A stretch of 64,000 bases of DNA from Cucumis sativus. Its lineage: Eukaryota > Streptophyta > Magnoliopsida > Cucurbitales > Cucurbitaceae. Made by a program: the position numbers and the translations under genes. This document shows, piece after piece, positions 48,423 to 60,740 of the stretch. Under the pieces are notes generated by a model. It did not search any database and was not told where the DNA came from. It saw only the letters and a list, made by a program, of their open reading frames with translations. Numbering within the stretch: position 1 is the stretch's first letter; each line of letters begins with the position of its first letter. The stretch covers positions 19,186,307 through 19,250,306 of the forward strand of contig NC_026661.2 in NCBI RefSeq assembly GCF_000004075.3. Reading direction: 5' to 3'.

Positions 48423-49867
48423 TCAATTCACAAAGCTGCATTGGCGTCTGATCTCTCCCTTGGATCCTGTGAGGACATCAATTTTGCCCATTTTAACCAT
48501 TGCCTTCCCAAACTTGGTTGCCCATTTGGACCCATGATGGGCATTTCTCAACACCATTTTTGAAGTCAATGAACTGCTCAACAATGTTTGATCGGAGATC
48601 AGCAGCCCACGGTGGTTCTTTAGCTCGATGTAGTAACGGTTATCCAAACGATGCGGGGTTGAAAAATCAAGATCCACGTCTGGCTGCTGACTCCCGTCAT
48701 CACCAGAGCTACTTGGCTGTGGGCATTTGCTCTTCAAGTAATCAGCATATGAGGGGTCCAAGGAAGGGTCTTGTGCATGAGTTGTATTGAAGGAATATAG
48801 CCTACCAACAAAGGTAGGGCAATGAGCTATTCCTATGGAATGGGCTCCGGAAAGAGTCACCATCTCCTCCACTGACAGCCCTCGTTTTCCGAACTCACTA
48901 GCCAGCCTCTCGGCATGGAAAGTAAAACCAGGAAGAGCGTTAGCATCTTCCTTTCTTGAGATGAATCCATCACGACGGCCTGCTGGTACGGCATAGTTAA
49001 TACCTGGTACATATATGATAAGATAAGATTTAAATGTATTGTAATGTATCAGATTTCCAAAAAAAACTATTGTAATGTATCAGAGTTTAAGCTTTTGAGT
49101 TTAATCAGTTAGGGATAATTAACAGTACCTCCAACTTTGTTGGCGCTATCGCGGGCAGCGAAGGCAAGAACGTCGGCACATGACACAGTGTTGGGACAAA
49201 CAGCTTCAATTTTCGCCTTGGCTTCATCAATAACCTCAAAACCTCGTAAGGTTGGAAAGTTTGCAACATGATATTTCTCAGATGGATTTCCAGGAGTCGA
49301 TTCTAGAAGCACAGAAGCATCACATCCCTGAAAAATTACGAAACAAAAGAGAGACATAGAAGTCAATTTTTTATTTTCCTAAATAATATTTGGGTGGGTT
49401 CAAAAAGTACAAAGATGGATATCTAAATTCAAGTTTTTTTTTTTTTTTTTTTTTTTGACAAATAACGCATTTGTGTTATATTGAAAGTGAGGTTAAATTA
49501 CAAAAATTCGGTCCTTATAGAACGAATTTTTCATGTAATTATGAAAGTTAATATTCATTTTTTGTCAAATAGTATCGTTATAATTTATAAGGTTTTATTA
49601 AACGGAAAAACTTTGAATGAAACGTACCCTAACAAAGCAGTCGTGGAAGTGCATTCTAATGAGACCTGCAGCGATGCCGGGGTTTCTAGAGACGGCTTTG
49701 TCTACTGCATCTTCAACAATGGCCTCAGCATCCGGACAAGATGAACTATAGAAACCTACTCTCAGGCTTGTAGAAGCAAAAGTAGATAGGGAAAAGAAGA
49801 AGATGATGCATAGGAGCTTGGAGAAAAGTGCTTGGAATAACTTATGGGAAGAAGAAGAATTAGCCAT
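48423..49867 (-). CDS. Class III peroxidase 5 of the cluster (peroxidase 5-like)
   Basis: Three exons on minus: 49867-49628, 49327-49129 and 49003-48423, giving 339 aa. The start ATG gives [12 protein letters not shown]. The signal peptide core is [14 protein letters not shown], and the mature part begins near [13 protein letters not shown]. Arg71 and His75 in RMHFHDC, GCDAS with calcium Asp83, His201 in LSGAHSIG, and all cysteine motifs are present. NTTH is a likely N-glycosylation site. Predicted secreted haem peroxidase. The protein is almost identical to those of genes 6 and 7. Against gene 6 I see few changes, including Ile/Phe in the signal peptide, Ala/Thr in AEAIV and Glu/Gly in SVEEM. 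Confidence 0.94.
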
Positions 49868-49964
49868 TGTAAAGAAGAGCCAAATAAGAAGGATGTTCTT
49901 AGGCAATGATGTTTTTTATTTGTTTGGTAATTTTGATGAAGAAATTAGGTGTGTTTATGATGCA

Positions 49965-49972
49965 TATTTATA
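49965..49972 (-). promoter_or_regulatory. TATA box of peroxidase 5
   Basis: TATAAATA on minus, about 100 bases before the ATG at 49867. Confidence 0.65.
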
Positions 49973-50029
49973 GCATGAGGATACGTTGTGTTGAAAAATG
50001 ATGATGAAATCAAAAAGGTGGCTAAAGTA

Positions 50030-50245
50030 ATATGAAGTTGTCTAAGTTTGAAATTTTATATATTATTTGTCATCTACGTATTTAAAAATAATTATAAAAA
50101 TATATAATAAATGGAAGGGGGAATTTATATATAGAGAGGGAATTATTGACTTATAAGGAAAAACAAAACCCTAGTGGGGAATTTTAAAATAAGTTTACTT
50201 AGCAAAAAATGGATTGCTTGAGGCTGCTTTGAACCAAGAATTAGA
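50030..50245 (-). promoter_or_regulatory. Conserved upstream blocks of peroxidase 5
   Basis: GAAGTTGTCTAAGTTTGAA (50032) and the ATTGACTTATAAGG..CCCTAGTGGGG block (50147-50185) match peroxidases 4, 6, 7 and 8 in order. Confidence 0.5.
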
Positions 50246-52437
50246 GTATACATTGTATATAGAGACATTGAAAATATATATTTGCATGACCAAATATTTA
50301 TAAAATGACATCTCCTTTCCTATCTCTTTCTCAAGGTTATTAATTAATATGATTTGTAGTTAATTAGAACATAATTAGATGTACGAGAGAATAATGATAG
50401 AATAATATTAAAATATACAAACAAATTTTCAATATTTTCGTTATTAAAGGGAAGATCAACAAAATTTTAACCGCATATCAAACTCATCTTTGAACTAATA
50501 ATATATATTATTATTATTATAATATAGGATTTGTTTTCCAATATAGCAAATTATATTGAATAAAAGTAGTTAGGAAGTTTAGCAAAATTTTATATTCTAT
50601 CCATGATTGAGTACACCAGTAAACTTCATATCATCCGTGTCTAATTTTTTTATTTGAAGTAGTCTTCTTTATTATTATCTATGATTTTTTATAAAAAAAA
50701 TTATTCATTCTGAAATAGTCAAATAATGTTGAAATTTGGTTAGTTAAAAAACGTGGAAAAAGAGAACATTAATGCATATTAATAAAATAATGTGTATTAC
50801 TGAATTTCTAACAACCAAAGTAATAAAGAAGATTCATCGCTCACACACAATCGCTCATCTAACAGCCACGATCGCTCACAGCTCACCAACATTTAGCAGC
50901 CATGAAATGATCTATATCAGGGGAGGAAACAATAAATCAGAGTTTCCATCAATTCTAGTGATTAATCAAGAAATGAAATCCCTTAGATCAAGAATATTTG
51001 AGTTACAATCACCAAAAGTATTCCTCATTCGTTATGTATCTACTAGAAGACGGGTACTTATAGACACAACTTAACATTTGTCAGTCTTGTTTTTGTTGCT
51101 GTTATGAATTCATGGTATAATATAAAAGAGTAATTATTATAGGTTTCAATTTTAAGAGTAATAATTAAGTATATAGAACATTCATCATAATATGTATTCA
51201 TAACCATTCATTCATGATGCACTTAGACTTCCATGAGTTCATTCATCCACCTATACTTATATAATCATAATATGTATTTTTCAAAATTTAAGTAATAATC
51301 TCTCCTTACACAGATTAAATTGTTCTTTAGTTAAAAGTTAATTCAAACTCAATAGAAATTGTATACATAAGTCAAACTTCTCTTAATAAAAAAAAGTGAA
51401 ACTCTCCTATCAAACACCGAGGATTCCATCCTTGAAAACTAAAATAAAATTAAAATTGTTAATTCTCTCATTGTTAGTTGATTTATGATGGAACTCATGT
51501 TATAAGCTAATATAATTTATATGTTGATGGAGTCTAAAAAGACGAAAAATTTCATCTCAAAGGACATTTAAATATTCATTCTTTCATTATTTAGAATATA
51601 TGAACTGGATCATTTTTTTTTTTTTTTTGAATCAACAAATATGTTGGAGGCTCTAAACAAAATTGAATGAAACCAAGACTACAATAATGATATATGATAT
51701 GATCAATCCAACTCAAGTACTAATACTACTTCAAAGTAGAGATTTCATTTCATGGAATACTCAACAATAAAGATCTGACACACCCCACCAAGAATATCCC
51801 CTCACCATATAATATCCCCTTTCTTATTTTCTTCTCTCTCAACACCTATGATCAACCTCTTCTCGTTGTTGGATTTGGATATGATTTTTCACTGTTCAAT
51901 TGGGTGAAGAAATTAAAATATAGACATAAACAATAGAGAATTAATAGAAGATTACAATTTTTGCATGGTTAAACATAATAGTGTGTATTGACTGCATTTA
52001 CGTTTACCGAGTAGAATATCAAATTGCAAATTCAAATGTATTTTAGATAATTCATAGAGAGACTAATTTTTAACCTTCAGTAGAAATTATAAATAACACA
52101 AATATAATAATACAACTTAAGTTAAAGTTTAAGATATGTTGTAGACTTTAGGAGAACAAATATTGAAGACATTATATATTCAAACAAATTGACATTAGAT
52201 ATCATTAATTAGGAAAGGAAAATTAGAAAGAGCTTCATATATGATAACAAAAAAATTCCAACAATGCATAATTAAAGAGTGAAAAGTATACACACTTATT
52301 GAGTTAAAAGATGAAAAAAAAAAATCAATAAATTTGAACAAAACAATAACACTTTAACATGCATGTATAAAACACACACACCAAAGTTCTTCTTTCCTTG
52401 CAGATTAAACATGTGATCCCCAGAGAAAGCTTCGAAA
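50246..52437. other. Duplicated non-coding DNA between peroxidases 5 and 6
   Basis: It includes the far-upstream block of unit 1 (50400-51120) and the 3' flank of unit 2 (51235-52437). The 100-codon open frame at 50772-51074 is not kept in the parallel stretch at 54780-55100, so it is not called a gene. Confidence 0.5.
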
Positions 52438-53877
52438 TCAATTCACAAAGCTGCATTGGCGTCTGATCTCTCCCTTGGATCCTGTGAGGACATCAATTTT
52501 GCCCATTTTAACCATTGCCTTCCCAAACTTGGTTGCCCATTTGGACCCATGATGGGCATTTCTCAACACCATTTTTGAAGTCAATGAACTGCTCAACAAT
52601 GTTTGATCGGAGATCAGCAGCCCACGGTGGTTCTTTAGCTCGATGTAGTAACGGTTATCCAAACGATGCGGGGTTGAAAAATCAAGATCCACGTCTGGCT
52701 GCTGACTCCCGTCATCACCAGAGCTACTTGGCTGTGGGCATTTGCTCTTCAAGTAATCAGCATATGAGGGGTCCAAGGAAGGGTCTTGTGCATGAGTTGT
52801 ATTGAAGGAATATAGCCTGCCAACAAAGGTAGGGCAATGAGCTATTCCTATGGAATGGGCTCCGGAAAGAGTCACCATCTCCCCCACTGACAGCCCTCGT
52901 TTTCCGAACTCACTAGCCAGCCTCTCGGCATGGAAAGTAAAACCAGGAAGAGCGTTAGCATCTTCCTTTCTTGAGATGAATCCATCACGACGGCCTGCTG
53001 GTACGGCATAGTTAATACCTGGTACATATATGATAAGATAAGATTTAAATGTATTGTAATGTATCAGATTTCCAAAAAAACTATTGTAATGTATCAGAGT
53101 TTAAGCTTTTGAGTTTAATCAGTTAGGGATAATTAACAGTACCTCCAACTTTGTTGGCGCTATCGCGGGCAGCGAAGGCAAGAACGTCGGCACATGACAC
53201 AGTGTTGGGACAAACAGCTTCAATTTTCGCCTTGGCTTCATCAATAACCTCAAAACCTCGTAAGGTTGGAAAGTTTGCAACATGATATTTCTCAGATGGA
53301 TTTCCAGGAGTCGATTCTAGAAGCACAGAAGCATCACATCCCTGAAAAATTACGAAACAAAAGAGAGACATAGAAGTCAATTTTTTATTTTCCTAAATAA
53401 TATTTGGGTGGGCTCAAAAAGTACAAAGATGGATATCTAAATTCAAGTTTTTTTTTTTTTTTTTTTTGACAAATAACGCATCTGTGTCATATTAAAAGTG
53501 AGGTTAAATTACAAAAATTTGGTCCTTACCGAACGAATTTTTCATGTAATTATGAAAGTTAATATTCATTTTTGTCAAATAGTATCATTATAATTTATAA
53601 GGTTTTATTAAACGGAAAAACTTTGAATGAAACGTACCCTAACAAAACAGTCGTGGAAGTGCATTCTAATGAGACCTGCAGCAATGCCGGGGTTTCTAGA
53701 GACGGCTTTGTCTACTGCATCTTCAACAATGGTCTCAGCATCCGGACAAGATGAACTATAGAAACCTACTCTGAGGCTTGTAGAAGCAAAAGTAGATAGG
53801 GAAAAGAAGAAGAAGATGCATAGGAGCTTGGAGAAAAGTGCTTGGAATAACTTATGGGACGAAGAAGAATTAGCCAT
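52438..53877 (-). CDS. Class III peroxidase 6 of the cluster (peroxidase 5-like)
   Basis: Three exons on minus: 53877-53638, 53341-53143 and 53018-52438, giving 339 aa with [12 protein letters not shown] start. Features match peroxidase 5: signal peptide, [20 protein letters not shown] and QCSFVN. Differences from gene 5 are very few: Thr for Ala in AETIV near the mature N-terminus and Gly for Glu just before the proximal-His helix ([12 protein letters not shown]). The Glu is kept in genes 5 and 7, so the Gly is probably new here. The full exon set and splice sites are intact. Predicted secreted peroxidase. Confidence 0.94.
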
Positions 53878-53974
53878 TGTAAAGAAGAGCCAAATAAGAA
53901 GGATGTTTTTAGGCAATGATGTTATTGATTTGTTTGGTAATTTTGATGAAGAAATTAGGTGTGTTTATGATGCA

Positions 53975-53982
53975 TATTTATA
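53975..53982 (-). promoter_or_regulatory. TATA box of peroxidase 6
   Basis: TATAAATA on minus, about 100 bases before the ATG at 53877, in the same place as in gene 5. Confidence 0.65.
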
Positions 53983-53989
53983 GCATGAG

Positions 53990-56388
53990 GATATGTTGTG
54001 TTGAAAAATGATGATGAAATCAAAAAGGTGGCTAAAGTTACATGAAGTTGTCTAAGTTTGAAATTTTATATATTATTTGTCATCTACGTATTTAAAAATA
54101 ATTATAAAAATATATAATAAATGGAAGGGGGAATTTATATATAGAGAGAGAATTATTGACTTATAAGGAAAAACAAAACCCTAGTGGGGAATTTTAAAAT
54201 AAGTTTACTTAGCAAAAAATGGATTGCTTGAGGCTGCTTTGAACCAAGAATTAGAGTACATTGTATATAGAGACATTAATAATATATATTTGCATGACCA
54301 AATATATGTAAAATAACATCTCCTTTCGTATCTCTTTCCTAACAGAGATTATTAATTAATATGACTCACGCTTAATTAGAATATAAGTAGATGTATAAGA
54401 GAATGATAGAAGAATATTAAAATATACAAACAAATTTTCAATATTTTGTTATTAAGGGAAAGATTACATGTTTTAACCACAAAATTTCAATCCCATACCA
54501 AATTCATCTTCGGAACTAAACCAGTAGATTGGTTATTATTATTGTGTAGGGTTAGTTTTCAAATATAAAAACTTGAATAAAATTAGTTACAAAATATAGT
54601 AAAATTTCATATTCTATTAATGATTGACACGATAAACTTCCTATAATTGGTGTCTAATTTTTCCATTTGAAATAGTCTTTTAATTGTTTTTTATGTTTTT
54701 TTCTATAAAAAAAATTATTCATTTTGAAATAGTCTAATGTTGAAATTTGGTTAGTTAAAAAACGTGGGAAAAGAGATTATTAATGCATATTAATAAAATA
54801 ATGTGTATTACAAAGTTTCAACAACCAAAGTAATAAATTAGAAGATCCATCGCTAACACACAATCGCTCATCTACCAGCCACGATCGTTCATAGCTCACC
54901 AACATGTAGCAGCCACGAAATCTATATCAGAGAAGCAGGAAACAAAGCAGTCCATCAATTCTGCTGATTAATCAAGAAATCAAATCCCTTGAATCAAGAA
55001 GATTTGAGTTACCCATCACCAAAAAATCTTCCTCATTATTTTCCTTTCGTTATGTATGTATCTACTGGAAGAGAGTGGTACTTATATACAACTTAACATT
55101 TGTGAGTCTTGTTTTTGCTGTCATGTTCTTATGAATTCACTGTATAATAAAATATATAACAAAACTTATAAGTAATAGACATGTATTACTGGTAGACTCT
55201 TATGATCTATTAGTGATAGATCAATTATATTTGCAACATGGTCTATCAACGATAGAACTCATGTTAATCTAATATAGTTTATAAGCTGATGAAGTCTAAA
55301 AAGATGAAAATTGGAATGTATGATTCAAGAATGGTGAAATGAAATAAGTGCATCTTAAACAACATCTTAAAGATCCACGTCAGAAAAATCGAATGACCTA
55401 AATTATTTTTTTATTTTAGAGTATATGAACTCGACCTTTTTTTCGAGTCAACAAATACATTGGCTCTAAACAAAATTTGATAACTATAGTGGAGAAGCTC
55501 GAGTGAGCCAACGTATCTCTTTCTAGAAAAAAAAAACAAAATTTGATGAAGCCAACCCTACCATAATAATGATATTTTGATATGAATCCAACTCAAGCAC
55601 TAATACCCCTTGAAAGTAAAAGATTTCATTTCATGGAATACTCAGAAAATAAAGATCTTACACACTCCACCAAGAATATCCCTCTCAATTGTGGTCGTTG
55701 CTGGATTTGGATATGATTTTTTCACTATTCAATTAATTTAAGAAATTTACAATCAAACATAAACGAAAAAATAAACATAAACAATAAAGAATTATCAAAT
55801 GATTATAATTTGCATGAATCACGTAATACTGTATTGACTGTATTTATACGTTTACTTAGTAGAATATCAAATTGTAAATTCAAATGTATTTTAGATAATT
55901 GATAGAGTAGACTTGATAGTGCTACAGAGGTGTTCACTTAGTGAAGATGACCTACTACATTTACTGATTCATTCGTACCTTTCTTTTTTTAAAAAAATTG
56001 ATAGAGTAGACTAACATTTAACCTTAAGCCGAAATCATATATAACGCAAATATAAGAACACAACTTTAAGTTAAATTAAAGTTTAAGACATGTTGTAAAA
56101 CTTTACGAGAACAAATAGAGAACAAATATTGAAGGCATCATGTATTCAAATAAATTAAAATATCATTCATTAGAAAAGGAATTACAAAGAGCTTCATATA
56201 TGACAACAAAAAAATTCCAACAATGCATAAATAAAGAGAGAAAGTATACACACTTATTGTCTTAAACGATGAAAAGAAATCAACAAATTTGCACAAAACA
56301 ATAACATTTTAACATATATAAAACACACACACCAAAGTTCTTCTTTCCTTGCAGATTAAACATGTGATCACCAAAGAAAGCTTCGAAA
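53990..56388. other. Duplicated non-coding DNA between peroxidases 6 and 7
   Basis: It repeats the layout of 49980-52437. It also holds a CTATTAGTGATAGATC-type motif at about 55187 and a LINE tail relic at 55917-55990 that units 1 and 2 lack at that place. Confidence 0.5.
55917..55990 (+). mobile_element. LINE 3'-tail relic in the 3' flank of peroxidase 7
   Basis: GTGTTCACTTAGTGAAGATG, then CATTTACTGATTCATTCGTA and a T-run. It is absent at the matching place of units 1 and 2, so it entered unit 3 after or during the duplication, or was lost from the others. Confidence 0.45.
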
Positions 56389-57845
56389 TCAATTCACAAA
56401 GCTGCATTGGCGTCTGATCTCTCCCTTGGATCCTGTAAGGACATCAATTTTGCCCATTTTAACCATTGCCTTCCCAAACTTGGTTGCCCATTTGGACCCA
56501 TAATGGGCATTTCTCAACACCATTTTTGAAGTCAATGAACTGCTCAACAATGTCTGATCGGAGATCAGCAGCCCACGGTGGTTCTTTAGCTCGATGTAGT
56601 AACGGTTATCCAAACGATGCGGGGTTGAAAAATCAAGATCCACGTCTGGCTGCTGACTCCCGTCATCACCAGAGCTACTTGGCTGTGGGCATTTGCTCTT
56701 CAAGTAATCAGCATATGAGGGGTCCAAGGAAGGGTCTTGTGCATGAGTTGTATTGAAGGAATATAGCCTGCCAACAAAGGTAGGGCAATGAGCTATTCCT
56801 ATGGAATGGGCACCGGAAAGAGTCACCATCTCCTCCACTGACAACCCTCGTTTTCCGAACTCACTAGCCAGCCTCTCGGCATGGAAAGTAAAACCAGGGA
56901 GAGCGTTAGCATCTTCCTTTCTCGAGATGAATCCATCACGACGGCCTGCTGGTACGGCATAGTTAATACCTGGTACAAATATGAGTAGAGAAGATTTAAA
57001 TGTATTGTAATGTATCAAATTTTCAAAAAAAACTATTGTAATATATCAAAGTTTAAGCTTTTGAATTTAATCAGTTAGGGATAATTAACCGTACCTCCAA
57101 CTTTGTTGGCGCTATCGCGGGCAGCGAAAGCAAGAACGTCGGCGCATGACACAGTGTTAGGACAAACAGCTTCAATTTTCGCCTTGGCTTCATCAATAAC
57201 CTCAAAACCTCGTAAGGTTGGAAAGTTTGCAACATGATATTTCTCAGATGGATTTCCAGGAGTCGATTCTAGAAGCACAGAAGCATCACATCCCTGAAAA
57301 ATTACAAAACAAAAGAGAGATATAGAAGTCAATTTTTTATTTTCCTTAATAATAATTGGGTGGGTTCAAGAAAGAGAAAGAAAATATACAAAATTTGCTA
57401 AATTAGAAAGTGCAAAGATGGATATCTAAATTCAAGTTTTTTGACAAATGCGTGTGTTATATTAAAAGTGAGGTTAAATTACATGAATTTTGTCTTTGTG
57501 GAACGAATTTTTCACGTAGTTCTAAAAGTTAAAATTTATTTTATCATACAGTATTATTATAATTTATAAGGTTTTATCAAAGGAAAAACTTTGAATGAAA
57601 CATACCCTAACAAAGCAGTCGTGGAAGTGCATTCTAATGAGACCTGCAGCGATACCGGGGTTTCTAGAGACGGCTTTGTCTACCGCATCTTCAACAATGG
57701 CCTCAGCATCGGGACAAGATGAACTATAGAAACCTACTCTGAGGCTTGTAGTAGCAAAAGTAGATAGGGAAAAGAAGAAGATGATGCATAAGAGCTTGGA
57801 GAAAAGTGCTTGGAATAACTTAAGGGGAGGAGAAGAATTAGCCAT
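56389..57845 (-). CDS. Class III peroxidase 7 of the cluster (peroxidase 5-like)
   Basis: Three exons on minus: 57845-57606, 57293-57095 and 56969-56389, giving 339 aa. It starts [12 protein letters not shown], with two changes in the signal peptide region relative to genes 5 and 6 and Thr for Ser in [10 protein letters not shown]. Haem-site and calcium motifs ([20 protein letters not shown]) and C-terminal QCSFVN are intact. Exon 2 encodes the same residues as genes 5 and 6. In exon 3 I see Tyr for His in NAHYGSK. The gene is intact and predicted to be secreted. It is the outgroup of the triplet. Confidence 0.94.
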
Positions 57846-57943
57846 TGTAAAGAAGAGCCAAATAAGAGGGATGTTGTTAAGCAATGATGCTATTAATTTT
57901 GTTTGGTAATTTTGATGAAGAAATTAGGGGTGTTGATGATGCA

Positions 57944-57949
57944 TATATA
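57944..57949 (-). promoter_or_regulatory. TATA box of peroxidase 7
   Basis: TATATA replaces the TATAAATA of genes 5 and 6 at the same distance (about 100 bases before the ATG at 57845). Confidence 0.5.
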
Positions 57950-58749
57950 GCTTGAGGATATGAGGGGTTTTTCTTATGGAAATTAACAAAAATTGTTGTG
58001 TTACATTGAAAAATGGTGGCTAAAGTAATATGAAGTTGTCTAAGTTTGAACTTTTATGTACTATTTGTCATTTATATAATTATATATATATATATATATA
58101 TACACAACTAAGGAAAAACAAAACCCTAGGTGGGAAATTTTAAAATAAGTTTACTTAGCAAAAAATGGATTGCTTGAGGCTGCTTTGAACCAAGAATTAG
58201 AGTAGCTAGACATTGTATATAGAGACATTAAAAATATATATTTGCATGAACAAATATTAAATAACTATCTCACATTGTATCTCCTTCCTAAGGGAGATTA
58301 TTAATTAATGTATGAGAGAATGATAGAATATTAAAATATGCAAACAAAATTCCAATATGGTCGTTATTAAGGGGAAGATTAAATGTTTTAAGTATAAAAT
58401 TTGAATTGCATACCAAACTCAGTCTTTTGAACTATCGATATATATTAGATTGATTATTATTATTAGGTTTGTTTTCAAATATAGCAAATTGAATCAAAAT
58501 AAGCAAAACTTCATATTCTATAAGAATTGACACCGGTAAACTTTTTATTGTCCACATCTAATTTTACTATTTGAAATAGTTTTCTTTATTATTATTATTA
58601 TTATTATTTGAAAGAGTCTGATGTTGAAATTTGGTTATTTAAAAAACGTGGGAATGGAGATTATTAATGTATATAAAAATAATGTGTATTACTAAGTTTG
58701 GACGACCGAAGGATATGGAATATTATACTAAAAAGTAGAAGAGAAAAAA

Positions 58750-59239
58750 AGAAGATAAAGTCAGAGATGCTTATGAATGTCAAGTTTGACACTACTAAAC
58801 TATTTTATATATATATAATATTAAACTTTTGAAATGTACACATTATTTAAAACTTCAACTATATATATTTGTTAGATATTCTTATGATAACTACTTAATT
58901 ATTCATAATTTTAATGTGAATTTCATGTTTTGAATAAGCCATGCATATTATCTTTCTAACACTTTTTGTTTTATAGCTTCTTTAGGTGGCTTTTTGGGTT
59001 TTATCTTTCTAACACGTTAATTAGGTTTATTTGATAGCTAAAATCCTACTAGGCCTATTCTAAAGCAATGCATTGCCAATAGATGAATATAAAATGTTCA
59101 TTTTTCTTATAAAGATTGATTATTACTATGGTTTGTTTTCAAACTATATCCGTCAAACAAGCATTACTACCTAAATGGTATAGTCAATGAAGACACAACA
59201 TATTACAGACACATGTGAGAAATAAAAATTCTCAAAAAA
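58750..59239. other. AT-rich intergenic DNA
   Basis: Beyond the duplication and before the LINE pair. No gene is seen. Confidence 0.4.
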
Positions 59240-59880
59240 TGCAAACTATTCTTATGGTCAATGCTTCAAAATGGGATTCTTACATCGGGATATCATACAA
59301 AAAAGAATCAAAATCTAGTTGCCTAAGCCCAATTTGGTGCAAATATAATGTGCAAAGCTGAGACAGAATCTGTTGATCATCTTTTTTTACATTATTGTCC
59401 TACAACTCAATACTTATGGAACAAGTTGGATATCATACAAGGATTGGATAGTATCAAAATTCAGCCAAACAATCTCCCTAAGAAACTTGCTTTTCCATCA
59501 ACCAGAGGACAAAATCTGGGGCTATTCGCTTCAACTATGTGGTTGTTGTCTTATGGACGATATGGATTGAAAGGAACAAAAGAATATTCAAAGATGGCTC
59601 CCAAAGCTCAATTAAGTTATGGGAAGATGCTTGCAACTACACATAACTATGGACGTCAAAAGTAAAGTTTTTTTTTGCTAATTACTCACCCCTGTAATAT
59701 CACTAAATATCAATGCTTTGATGTAACAATTGGGTTGATCTCTAGCCCCACAACTTTTGTACCTTGTCGCTTAATGAATATATATTTCGGGTATGATGAG
59801 GGTGCTAAATGGGTGTCCACCTAGTGAGGATACTTGGGTGAATCTACTAACCCACGTTGGTATTCTTTTCTTTTAAAAAA
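59240..59880 (+). mobile_element. LINE ORF2 C-terminal relic with 3' tail (plus)
   Basis: It shows a zinc-binding region (MCKAETESVDHLFLHYC), then LFLWxKLD-like sequence. In another frame it shows the motif WIERNKRIFKD, then the 3' tail with GATCTCTAGCCCCA, GTATGATGAGGGTGCTAAAT and GGGTGTCCACCTAGTGAGGA. Truncated and frame-broken. Confidence 0.7.
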
Positions 59881-59884
59881 AATT

Positions 59885-60740
59885 CTTAAAAAGAAGATAC
59901 ATGAGTTAGTACGTACATCCGGACATCTCTACTAGGTGAACACTTCCCTTAGCATCATCATCATCTTGCACTTTATTAATATCAAGAAAAAAAGTACAGG
60001 AAGAAAAGGGCTAGAGAATAGCCCAAAAAACCCAAAAAAGTTATACAAAAGCTGGAATGTTTAATGCAATAGCACTAGCATTGTAATAAGAGAAAAGTTT
60101 AGCTCTACTACTCCAGAGACTCGTGAGTGCTTTTATATTTTCCTATATTTTGATCTCGGTTCTAACCTTGCTATTGAAGATTCTATTATTTCTTTCTAGC
60201 CAAATGGTACAAAAGAAACCGCAACAGTATTGAAAAAGATGGATCCTTTTTAATATTTTGATTGATGCAACTAATGTCTTCACAGAGGTTAGCAGTGCTT
60301 GTGTTATCATTATATATGTCACTTTAGCAAATTTGCAATTCTCTCCCAAATAAAAACAACAACAGGACAAGTGGTAAATAAATGGTTTACATCTTCAAAA
60401 TGAGTTTTACAAAGCACACACCAGCTTGGGATTTAGACTCCACTGTGTGAGTCTTTTCTGAAGCTTTTCCGCTGTGTTGATGCAACCATGAAGAAGGGGA
60501 CCATATAAAGAATTTTCACTTTTTGGGAAGACTAAATTTCCAAATGTTTTTGAAGACCAATGAAATTATGTTGATATCATCCCTGAGATCAATAACATGT
60601 ATAGCTTTTGTAACAGATGCAATACTGAAAAGTCCATTAGAACCCAAATTCCATAGTGGTTGATCAAGTCCCAAATTGTCGTTAGGTGTGGATATAAATG
60701 GTTTTATATACAAGAAGGTTCATAAAAGCAAAAGAACTCA
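59885..60740 (-). mobile_element. LINE ORF2 C-terminal relic with 3' tail (minus)
   Basis: On minus it reads GLFSIASVTKAIHVID, then FKNIWKFSLPKK, a zinc-binding part, IWLERNNRIFNS and the tail (GATGATGATGCTAAGGGAAG, GTTCACCTAGTAGAGATGTC). It lies tail to tail with the plus-strand relic, about 25 bases away. Confidence 0.7.

Larger units (their letters stand above)
47360..51120. repeat. Segmental duplication unit 1 (contains peroxidase 5)
   Basis: The unit begins near TTCATCCACCTATACTTATA (matched at 51243) and ends near ACAACTTAACATTTGTCAGT with CTTGTTTTTG (matched at 55092). It carries the 3' flank, peroxidase gene, promoter and a far upstream block. Units 2 and 3 follow at a spacing of about 4.0 kb. 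Confidence 0.8.
51235..55145. repeat. Segmental duplication unit 2 (contains peroxidase 6)
   Basis: Same order as unit 1. Coding exons are almost identical between units. Non-coding parts differ by scattered substitutions and small indels, for example T-run length at 49433 against 53447. Confidence 0.8.
55270..58740. repeat. Segmental duplication unit 3 (contains peroxidase 7)
   Basis: Parallel to units 1 and 2 from about AGTCTAAAAAGATGAAAA (55287; 51530 in unit 2) to TTATTAATGTATATAAAAAT (about 58660). It is somewhat more diverged than units 1 and 2 are from each other. It has lost the far-upstream end. Confidence 0.75.

Noticed and set aside
48500-48790. Open frame of 96 codons on plus, repeated at 52515 and 56466
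   Set aside because: It is the antisense shadow of peroxidase exon 3 in three near-identical genes; its repetition only reflects the duplication.
49868-49906. Upstream extension of peroxidases 5-7 by 13 codons
   Set aside because: The extension in gene 5 begins at TTG, not ATG. The first ATG (MANSS) is followed directly by a normal signal peptide.
50772-51074. Open frame of 100 codons upstream of peroxidase 5
   Set aside because: The matching DNA in the next duplication unit (54780-55100) does not keep the frame, and no family is recognised.
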